Shown: positions 6,746 through 12,138 of the stretch, one piece after another
Layout: every line of letters starts with the position of its first letter
How positions within the stretch are numbered: the first letter of the stretch is position 1
Program-made: the position numbers and the translations under genes
Notes under the pieces: generated by a model
What the model saw: the letters and a program-made list of their open reading frames with translations, nothing else
Database searches by the model: none
What the model was told of the DNA's origin: nothing
Origin: Rhodospirillaceae bacterium
Lineage (GTDB): Bacteria; Pseudomonadota; Alphaproteobacteria; Micavibrionales; Micavibrionaceae
Direction: 5' to 3'
Assembly: GCA_003452275.1 (NCBI GenBank)
Contig: DMIT01000012.1
Span: forward strand, 5,628 to 17,765
DNA: 12,138 nucleotides

Positions 6746-7510
6746 CTATATAACTTTTGCTTCGGTTTTGAGTTTTGCGATCAGTTCGTCAACTGATGCG
6801 ACCTTGATACCGCCACTGCGTTTTGGCGGGTCGGTGAGGGCTGTCATTTTCAGGCGTGGTGTTGTGTCAACGCCCAATGTCGCGGAATCAATGGTTTCTA
6901 ACGGTTTTTGTTTTGCTTTCATAATGTTCGGCAAGGATGCGTAACGGGGTGTATTCAAACGCAAGTCAGTTGTCACGATGGCCGGCGTCGCAACTTCGAC
7001 CGTTTCTAAACCACCGTCAATTTCACGGGTGACATGAAGAGCGTCACCGACTTTTTCGACTTTGGATGCGAAGGCGGCTTGTGGCCAGTCAAGCAGAGCA
7101 GCCAGCATTTGACCCGTCTGGTTGCTGTCATCATCAATGGATTGTTTGCCCATGATGACCAGATCCGGTTGTTCTTTTGCGACCAGTTTTTGAAGCAGTT
7201 TCGCAACCGCTAAAGGTTCCAGCCCACCCAGGTCAGTCGCCAGCGGGGTCGTCACCAGAATCCCGCGATCTGCGCCAATCGCCATGGCTGTCCGCAAAAC
7301 ATCCTGTGCGATTGCGGGGCCGATAGTCACCACGATCACTTCGGTTGCAATATTTTTTTCCTTGAGGCGGACGGCTTCTTCAATCGCGATTTCATCAAAG
7401 GGATTCATCGACATTTTGACATTGGTCAGTTCGACACCGGATTGATCGGCCTTGATGCGGATTTTGACATTGTAATCAACAACACGTTTGACGGGGACAA
7501 GAATTTTCAT
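6746..7510 (-). CDS. etfB: Electron transfer flavoprotein beta subunit
   Basis: EtfB forms the second half of ETF and binds a structural AMP. The 254-residue protein has the nucleotide-binding motif [13 protein letters not shown] (121-133). The family signature [19 protein letters not shown] (182-200) includes the recognition-loop leucine through which dehydrogenases dock. The N-terminus [20 protein letters not shown] is standard, and length is normal. The ATG at 7510 follows AGGTG at short spacing. It lies 27 bases after the HIG1-type gene and 9 bases before etfA, on the same strand. This context supports a role feeding ubiquinone rather than a bifurcating or nitrogen-fixation ETF. Confidence 0.97.
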   Translation of the reverse strand: MKILVPVKRVVDYNVKIRIKADQSGVELTNVKMSMNPFDEIAIEEAVRLKEKNIATEVIVVTIGPAIAQDVLRTAMAIGADRGILVTTPLATDLGGLEPLAVAKLLQKLVAKEQPDLVIMGKQSIDDDSNQTGQMLAALLDWPQAAFASKVEKVGDALHVTREIDGGLETVEVATPAIVTTDLRLNTPRYASLPNIMKAKQKPLETIDSATLGVDTTPRLKMTALTDPPKRSGGIKVASVDELIAKLKTEAKVI

Positions 7511-7537
7511 GGGACACCTATTTTGCGAATGAATAGT

Positions 7538-7735
7538 TTATGAATGGGACGATGCAATCCACAGAGTCATGAGTAGCAGCACCGACAAGGCCTGTAACGC
7601 AACCCGCGCGATCATCAATTTATTGCCGTATTTTTGATTAATTTCCCCGCCTTTCAGCATCGATAAAATACCGAGAAGGAGAACCGCAACCACGGAGATA
7701 ACAGTGAGAACAACAAGAATAAGAACGATAGACAT
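7538..7735 (-). CDS. Small two-helix membrane protein, HIG1 domain type
   Basis: The 65-residue product has two hydrophobic helices (about residues 2-26 and 42-61) joined by a conserved basic loop GGEINQKYGNKLMIARVALQ (29-48). This arrangement, with N-K-L-M then R-x-x-x-Q at the start of the second helix, is that of the bacterial HIG_1_N 'twin transmembrane' proteins. These are related to mitochondrial Rcf1/HIGD1, which associate with cytochrome c oxidase and respiratory supercomplexes. The bacterial function is not established. AGGATAGGATAA just upstream supports the ATG at 7735. It sits 8 bases after ubiG and 27 before etfB, a linkage to etfB that I recall from other alphaproteobacteria. 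A role in respiratory-chain assembly is inference. Confidence 0.85.
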   Translation of the reverse strand: MSIVLILVVLTVISVVAVLLLGILSMLKGGEINQKYGNKLMIARVALQALSVLLLMTLWIASSHS

Positions 7736-7743
7736 GATTTATC

Positions 7744-8487
7744 CTATCCTTTACGTGATGGGCTTGCCACCAGAAAATAGTTGATATTGAGGTCGTGCGG
7801 GTGAATGGAAAATTCATTTTTGAGGGGGCTAAATATCATGCCTTTGGCATCGCATATGTGAAGGCCTGTATTTTCTGCCATTTTCGCAAGTTCGGATGGT
7901 TTTATAAATTTTTTCCAGTCATGGGTGCCGGCGGGAACCCATCGCAAAACGCGTTCTGCCGCCACGATTCCCAAAGCATAGGATTTCCATGTACGGTTCA
8001 GAGTCGAAAAGACAACCAGCCCGTTCGGTTTGACGAGTTTTGCGCATAATTCCACAAATAATTCGGGATGATCGACATGTTCAATGACTTCCAGCGCCAT
8101 GACCACATCGAATCGACAGCCTTTGGCAACCAGATTTTCAGCGGCGCCATGAATAAATTCGATCTCCAGATTTTCGTCTTGGGCATGTTGCTGTGCAACA
8201 GTAATGGCTTGTTGATCGGCATCAATCCCTGTGACCTTGGCCCCCAGCCGCGCAAGCGGGGTGGAAATCAGCCCGCCGCCGCATCCGATGTCAAGAATAG
8301 TCTTGCCTCTCACATCGCCAATGACGCTTTTTAAATAGCGCATTCGTGTCGGCGTGATGCGGTGCAGCGGGGAAAAGGCCCCGTCAAGGTTCCACCAATC
8401 GGCAGAGTCCTGCGCGAAATGAGAAATTTCATTCGCATTGATCGTGGAAAGATTTGATGGATGTGTCATTTTCTTGGCGGTTTTCAT
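7744..8487 (-). CDS. ubiG: Ubiquinone biosynthesis O-methyltransferase
   Basis: UbiG carries out both O-methylations of the ubiquinone head group with S-adenosylmethionine, acting near the inner membrane with other Ubi proteins. The 247-residue product has the conserved opening block DWWNLDGAFSPLHRITPTR, the SAM motif ILDIGCGGG (64-72) with acidic Asp89, and EVIEH (133-137), whose Glu133, Glu136 and His137 match the metal-binding trio of the E. coli enzyme. STLNRTWKSYALGIVAAERV and the THDWKKFIKPSEL segment are diagnostic. Two starts are possible: ATG at 8487 and ATG at 8469. The second gives the usual alphaproteobacterial opening MTHPSNLSTINANEI; neither has a good ribosome binding site, and the first lies three bases from a strong inverted repeat. 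It is the first gene of the minus-strand operon and divergent from lysC. Confidence 0.96.
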   Translation of the reverse strand: MKTAKKMTHPSNLSTINANEISHFAQDSADWWNLDGAFSPLHRITPTRMRYLKSVIGDVRGKTILDIGCGGGLISTPLARLGAKVTGIDADQQAITVAQQHAQDENLEIEFIHGAAENLVAKGCRFDVVMALEVIEHVDHPELFVELCAKLVKPNGLVVFSTLNRTWKSYALGIVAAERVLRWVPAGTHDWKKFIKPSELAKMAENTGLHICDAKGMIFSPLKNEFSIHPHDLNINYFLVASPSRKG

Positions 8488-8491
8488 GGAA

Positions 8492-8527
8492 TGACAATAG
8501 CATTTTTTTATAAAATTGCTATTGTCA
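8492..8527. promoter_or_regulatory. Long perfect inverted repeat between divergent ubiG and lysC
   Basis: TGACAATAGCA (8492-8502) and TGCTATTGTCA (8517-8527) are perfect 11-bp inverted repeats. After one T/T mismatch four more A/T pairs continue inward, around a centre near 8509. There is no U-tract outside, so it is not a terminator. It fills most of the 67-base divergent spacer, where both promoters must lie, which suggests an operator. TATAAA can be read as a -10 on either strand at the centre, but I found no convincing -35 partner. Confidence 0.55.
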
Positions 8528-8554
8528 GTTCATTAACTGGGAAATAATCAAGAA

Positions 8555-9793
8555 ATGCCGCGTATTATCGTCAAATTTGGTGGAACTTCCGTTGCCGACC
8601 CTGCCCGTATCGAAAGGGCAGCCGATAAAGTCGTGGCCGAAGTTAAACGCGGGAATCAGGTCGGGGTCGTCGTGTCCGCCATGGCCGGCGTGACCAATCA
8701 ATTACTGGATTATTGCGCGCAGATTCAATCCGGCATGGAATCAACCGATTATGACGCCGTGGTGGCCAGTGGTGAACAAATCACGTCGGGGCTTATGGCG
8801 CTGGCATTGCAAAAACGCGGAATGAAATCAAAATCCTATATGGGGTGGCAGGTTCCGATTATTTCGAATGACCAGCATGGGCGTGCCCGTATTGATGATA
8901 TTCCGCCGGCGATTCTGGATGATGCCCTGAATGATGATATCATTCCTGTTGTGGCGGGATTTCAGGGGATCACGCGGGAAGGGCGGATCACGACATTAGG
9001 ACGCGGCGGGTCAGATACCACTGCCGTTGCATTGGCGGCGGCATTGAAAGCCGACAGGTGCGACATCTATACCGATGTCAACGGTGTCTATACAACTGAC
9101 CCGCGCATGGTACCTGCTGCCAAGAAATTACCGTTGATTACCTATGAAGAAATGCTGGAAATGGCCGCCTTGGGGGCAAAAGTTCTGCATCCGCGCTCGG
9201 TCGAACTGGCGATGGCATGGAATGTCCCGTTACAGGTTTTATCCAGTTTTGAAGAGACTATCGGCAGTGATTTGCCGGGGACGCAAGTTGTCAGAGAGGA
9301 AGATATCGTGGAAAAACAAATCGTCAATGGTGTGACCTATGCGCGCAATGAGGCAAAAGTCACATTGATGTCTGTTCCTGATAAACCGGGGATTGCCGCG
9401 GCGATATTTGCCCCGCTTGGCAAGGCTGGAGTCAATGTTGATATGATTATTCAAAATATTTCACCGGATGGGAAATCAACCGATATGACCTTTACCATTC
9501 CGCGGGATGATACGGCATTGGTGGAATCCGTATTGAAAGATTTGCCCGATCTGGATAGCGGGGAAATCCGCATGGATGCAAATGTCTCCAAAATTTCAGT
9601 CGTCGGTATCGGCATGAGTTCCCATTCCGGCGTTGCAACAACAATGTTTTCAACCCTTGCCGAACGTGGAATCAATATCCGCGCCATCACCACATCCGAA
9701 ATCAAAATCAGCGTATTGATCGCCGAAGAATACACAGAATTAGCTGTCCGCGCTCTCCACGCGGCGTTTGCGTTGGATAAAGATGCCGCCTAA
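8555..9793 (+). CDS. lysC: Aspartate kinase
   Basis: Aspartate kinase phosphorylates aspartate, the first step to lysine, threonine, methionine and, via diaminopimelate, peptidoglycan. The 412-residue enzyme has the kinase motifs KFGGTS (7-12), SGE (72-74) and GRGGSDTTA (149-157). Two C-terminal ACT domains (roughly 265-335 and 345-410) follow, which bind feedback amino acids, as in the monofunctional LysC of this length. No homoserine dehydrogenase domain is fused. The ATG at 8555 is weakly supported by GGGAA some 10 bases upstream. It is divergent from ubiG, and its last 11 bases overlap the RodZ-like gene. Such genes often carry an internal start making a separate regulatory subunit; I see no clear ribosome binding site that would show this here. 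Confidence 0.97.
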   Translation: MPRIIVKFGGTSVADPARIERAADKVVAEVKRGNQVGVVVSAMAGVTNQLLDYCAQIQSGMESTDYDAVVASGEQITSGLMALALQKRGMKSKSYMGWQVPIISNDQHGRARIDDIPPAILDDALNDDIIPVVAGFQGITREGRITTLGRGGSDTTAVALAAALKADRCDIYTDVNGVYTTDPRMVPAAKKLPLITYEEMLEMAALGAKVLHPRSVELAMAWNVPLQVLSSFEETIGSDLPGTQVVREEDIVEKQIVNGVTYARNEAKVTLMSVPDKPGIAAAIFAPLGKAGVNVDMIIQNISPDGKSTDMTFTIPRDDTALVESVLKDLPDLDSGEIRMDANVSKISVVGIGMSSHSGVATTMFSTLAERGINIRAITTSEIKISVLIAEEYTELAVRALHAAFALDKDAA

Positions 9794-10643
9794 ACCTGAC
9801 CTGTTAAAAGGATTTAAAACCGATCTAACCGTTGGCGATATTCTTCGGCGTGCGCGATTGAAAAAGGGATTCAGTCTTCAGGATATCGAGGCAGCCACTC
9901 GCGTCACGGTACAACATTTAACTGCCATTGAGGAAAATCGTCTGGAGCTATTGCCCGGGCGCATTTATGCATTGGGATTTATCAAGGCTTATGCCGAACA
10001 TGTTGATCTGGATAGCCGTAAGCTTTTGGAGCTTTTGAAGCGTCAGGCGGGGGAGAAAATCGCGCCCAAAAATATCACGCCTGTGGCCCCTCCGATTCTT
10101 GAGGATTTTTCGTTGCCGACGGGTAAAATGTTTGCGCTTGTTTTTGTTCTGTTTATCGGCGCTTTTATTTTTAAATCACACTATGAAAGCCAGTCTTATC
10201 TGATGGAGGAACAAATTCCCGCTGTTCCCAAGGATTTGATTGTGCAGACGACCTTATTGTCAAAACCCGAGAAAACAGAGCCCAAAGTTGAGCAAAAACC
10301 TGTGCCCAATAGCACAGCAACGTCACTTAGCGAATTATTGGCCCCGCCTGCGCCAACCAATCAAGTGGTTTTAAAAGCGATTGACAATGTCTGGCTGGAA
10401 ATCAGGGATTCCGGCAAGAAAACCATTTTCTCAAGGGTGCTGGCGGTGGGTGAAGAATATTGGATTCCCGTCGGGCAAAATGACCTGACCATGACTTTGG
10501 GGAATGCCGGAGGGTTGCAAATCAGTATTGATGGGCAGGCCTTGCCTTTTTTGGGGAAAACGGGGCAGGTTATTCGTAAATTATCGCTAAATGCTGAAAA
10601 ATTAAAACAAAACTTGAAAACTCCGTCCAAACCCGCCATGTAA
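9783..10643 (+). CDS. RodZ-like helix-turn-helix membrane protein
   Basis: The 286-residue protein has the RodZ layout. A cytoplasmic helix-turn-helix domain (about 17-78, with [19 protein letters not shown] and [16 protein letters not shown]) is followed by one membrane helix (116-131, [15 protein letters not shown]). A proline- and lysine-rich linker (about 145-192) then leads to a C-terminal beta domain of the DUF4115 type (about 194-270). RodZ links MreB filaments to the wall-synthesis machinery and helps set rod shape. I choose the ATG at 9783, with GGA at 9775-9777, over the in-frame TTG at 9768. The start overlaps lysC by 11 bases and the end is 8 bases before ispG. Adjacency to ispG is common for rodZ. 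Some such proteins are annotated only as HTH-containing; a true MreB partner role is likely but unproven. Confidence 0.87.
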   Translation: MPPKPDLLKGFKTDLTVGDILRRARLKKGFSLQDIEAATRVTVQHLTAIEENRLELLPGRIYALGFIKAYAEHVDLDSRKLLELLKRQAGEKIAPKNITPVAPPILEDFSLPTGKMFALVFVLFIGAFIFKSHYESQSYLMEEQIPAVPKDLIVQTTLLSKPEKTEPKVEQKPVPNSTATSLSELLAPPAPTNQVVLKAIDNVWLEIRDSGKKTIFSRVLAVGEEYWIPVGQNDLTMTLGNAGGLQISIDGQALPFLGKTGQVIRKLSLNAEKLKQNLKTPSKPAM

Positions 10644-10651
10644 TAGTCATT

Positions 10652-11794
10652 ATGACCGCAGATCACACCGCACATCGCCCATGGCGACAAATCAACCGCC
10701 GCCCCAGCCGTAAAATCTGGGTCGGAAATGTGCCCGTGGGCGGCGATTCCCCGATTACCGTTCAATCCATGACCAATACCGTCACCCATGATGTGAAGGC
10801 CACGGTAGCCCAGATTCACGAACTGGAAAAAGTCGGCGCGGATATTGTGCGTGTTTCTTGCCCTGACGAAGAATCCTCTGCGGCGCTTAAGGAAATCGTC
10901 AAGCAAGTTTCTGTTCCTATCGTTGCGGATATCCATTTTCATTATAAACGCGGAATCGAGGCGGCAGAAAATGGCGCGGCCTGTTTACGTATTAACCCCG
11001 GCAATATCGGTTCGGAAGATCGCGTACGCGATGTGATTAAAGCTGCGAAAGATCATAATTGTTCCATCCGCATTGGTGTCAATGCGGGCTCTCTGGAACG
11101 TGATCTGCTGGAAAAATATGGGGAGCCCTGTCCCGAAGCAATGGTCGAGAGCGCGCAGCGTCACATTGCTATTCTGGAAGACCATGATTTTTATAATTTC
11201 AAAATATCCTGTAAGGCATCAGATCCGTTCCTTGCGGTTGCAGCCTATATGCAATTGGCATCGGTTTGCGATTATCCGCTGCATGTCGGCGTGACCGAGG
11301 CGGGGGGATTGCGTTCTGGCACCATTAAATCCGCCATTGGTATGGGAAATTTGTTATGGGCGGGGATAGGGGATACGATCCGTGTTTCGCTGTCCGCTGA
11401 CCCTGTCGAGGAAATTAAAGCGGGGTTTGATATCCTGAAATCCCTTGGTTTGCGGCATCGCGGCGTCAATGTTATTTCCTGCCCGTCCTGCGCCCGCCAG
11501 CAATTCAACGTCATTAAAACGGTCGAAGAGCTGGAAAAACGTCTGGAACATGTCACAACGCCCATGACCCTTTCCGTGATCGGCTGTGTCGTCAATGGCC
11601 CGGGTGAGGCGTTAATGACCGATATCGGCTTTACCGGCGGCGGCAAAGGAACCCATCAGGTTTATATTGGCGGAGAAATGGCCCATCGTTTAATGGATGG
11701 CGACCAGAGCATTGTTGACCATCTGGTCAAAATGGTCGAAGAAAAAGCGGTGGAGATTCAAAATAAAAACCCGTCCGATGTCGCTGCGGAATAA
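10652..11794 (+). CDS. ispG: 4-hydroxy-3-methylbut-2-en-1-yl diphosphate synthase
   Basis: IspG (GcpE) reductively opens methylerythritol cyclodiphosphate to HMBPP, the penultimate step of the MEP isoprenoid pathway, using a [4Fe-4S] cluster. The 380-residue protein starts its TIM-barrel with [15 protein letters not shown] and continues with the conserved [16 protein letters not shown] and RINPGNIG segments. The cluster ligands are visible as Cys277 and Cys280 (CPSC), Cys312 (GCVVNGPGE) and Glu319. The single uninterrupted barrel is the usual bacterial form. The ATG at 10652 has no obvious ribosome binding site, 8 bases after the RodZ-like gene, so reinitiation from upstream translation is plausible. 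Its products feed ubiquinone and undecaprenyl carriers. Confidence 0.97.
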   Translation: MTADHTAHRPWRQINRRPSRKIWVGNVPVGGDSPITVQSMTNTVTHDVKATVAQIHELEKVGADIVRVSCPDEESSAALKEIVKQVSVPIVADIHFHYKRGIEAAENGAACLRINPGNIGSEDRVRDVIKAAKDHNCSIRIGVNAGSLERDLLEKYGEPCPEAMVESAQRHIAILEDHDFYNFKISCKASDPFLAVAAYMQLASVCDYPLHVGVTEAGGLRSGTIKSAIGMGNLLWAGIGDTIRVSLSADPVEEIKAGFDILKSLGLRHRGVNVISCPSCARQQFNVIKTVEELEKRLEHVTTPMTLSVIGCVVNGPGEALMTDIGFTGGGKGTHQVYIGGEMAHRLMDGDQSIVDHLVKMVEEKAVEIQNKNPSDVAAE

Positions 11795-11808
11795 TCAGGA
11801 TATGAATT

Positions 11809-11844
11809 ACCTATTTGCCAAATCACCCTAAATAGGTCTATAAC
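11809..11844 (+). promoter_or_regulatory. Candidate prfA promoter within a short inverted repeat
   Basis: TTGCCA (11815-11820), 18 bases, TATAAC (11839-11844) matches the sigma-70 pattern at five of six positions in each hexamer. The predicted start is about 11850-11852, only a few bases before the prfA ATG at 11855. ACCTATTT (11809-11816) and AAATAGGT (11830-11837) form a perfect 8-bp inverted repeat spanning the -35 and spacer. No U-tract follows, so it is not an ispG terminator. Confidence 0.45.
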
Positions 11845-11854
11845 CCTGCCTACC

Positions 11855-12138
11855 ATGGATATTTTAAGAAAATTAGGGCCGATTGAGGCCAGATATGAAG
11901 AATTAGCGGCTTTGATGTCCGAAGGCACTGCCACGGGCGATAAATTCGTGAAAATGACCAAGGAATACTCCGATCTGGGGCCGGTGGTCGAGACGATCCG
12001 CGCCTATAAAAAGGCTTTGGCGGATAAGGCCGATCTTGAAATAATGATTGATGACCCTGAAATGGGGGATATTGCCAAGGAAGAGCTTTATGCCCTGAAC
12101 GGGCAAATTCCCGAGCTGGAACACCAGATTAAACTGAC
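11855..12138 (+). CDS. prfA: Peptide chain release factor 1, N-terminal part (3' end outside window)
   Basis: RF1 recognises UAA and UAG stop codons and triggers release of the finished peptide. The first 94 codons are present and open to the end of the window. The opening ILRKLGPIEARYEELAALMS, the KFVKMTKEYSDLGPVVETI segment and DDPEMGDIAKEELYAL match the N-terminal helical domain of RF1. The codon-recognition PxT and the GGQ motifs lie beyond the edge. RF1 is preferred over RF2 by these motifs and by the familiar placement near ispG or lysC in alphaproteobacteria. The ATG at 11855 has no clear ribosome binding site; the only AGG is too far upstream (11834-11836). Confidence 0.9.
   Translation, partial: MDILRKLGPIEARYEELAALMSEGTATGDKFVKMTKEYSDLGPVVETIRAYKKALADKADLEIMIDDPEMGDIAKEELYALNGQIPELEHQIKL

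Noticed and set aside
8522..8550. lysC promoter read as TTGTCA with a -10 near 8543-8550
   Set aside because: At 17-base spacing the -10 (TAATCA) matches poorly; the better AATAAT gives only 15-base spacing. I could not support either.
9768..9782. In-frame TTG upstream of the RodZ-like gene
   Set aside because: It lies deeper inside lysC, and the ATG at 9783 has a GGA at proper spacing.
10361..10942. Long minus-strand open frame of 193 codons across the RodZ-like/ispG junction
   Set aside because: It is antisense to two clearly conserved genes, and its translation (many His, Arg, Asn and Cys) resembles no family.
1..12138. Whole-window check for CRISPR arrays, transposases, integrase sites, tRNA or rRNA genes
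   Set aside because: I saw no regularly spaced direct repeats, no transposase motifs, and no tRNA- or rRNA-like sequence; nearly all bases are in conserved housekeeping genes.

Overview
The window looks like core chromosome of an alphaproteobacterium of moderate GC (about 50% by eye). The evidence is established gene neighbourhoods: metK-trmB, rpsB-tsf, ubiG divergent from lysC, a RodZ-type gene before ispG, etfB-etfA beside a small HIG1-type membrane protein, and a PhaB-type acetoacetyl-CoA reductase. UbiG and ETF imply ubiquinone-based respiration, IspG implies the MEP isoprenoid route, and PhaB implies polyhydroxyalkanoate (storage polymer) metabolism. I cannot name the genus. I see no phage, insertion sequence, CRISPR array, rRNA or tRNA gene.

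Layout. Bases 1-1211 hold the 3' end of metK, then trmB with an 8-base overlap, then a weak terminator. Bases 1303-1701 hold an unrecognised 132-residue protein whose second half resembles Phd/YefM antitoxins. A strong bidirectional terminator (1724-1757) ends both it and the minus-strand rpsB-tsf operon (3616-1794). The 3617-3882 region is divergent: on the minus strand it carries a good promoter and a structured leader for rpsB; on the plus strand it carries the phaB leader, with a 10-bp inverted repeat over the ribosome binding site. phaB (3883-4608) runs tail to tail, with a 4-base overlap, into a five-gene minus-strand operon: ubiG (8487), HIG1-type protein, etfB, etfA and a PP_4765-type flavoprotein (ending 4605). 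From 8555 the plus strand carries lysC, a RodZ-like gene, ispG and the start of prfA.

How the genes work together. The five-gene minus operon reads as a respiratory unit. ETF collects electrons from flavin dehydrogenases and delivers them through ETF:quinone oxidoreductase to ubiquinone, UbiG methylates ubiquinone precursors, and HIG1 proteins are associated with terminal oxidases in mitochondria. MetK supplies the S-adenosylmethionine used by both TrmB and UbiG. rpsB, tsf, trmB and prfA serve translation.

This is mostly an ordinary housekeeping region. I did not find a convincing new multi-gene system. The observations worth testing are at regulatory scale (rpsB leader, phaB hairpin, ubiG/lysC dyad, near-leaderless prfA promoter), plus the unrecognised protein at 1303-1701.
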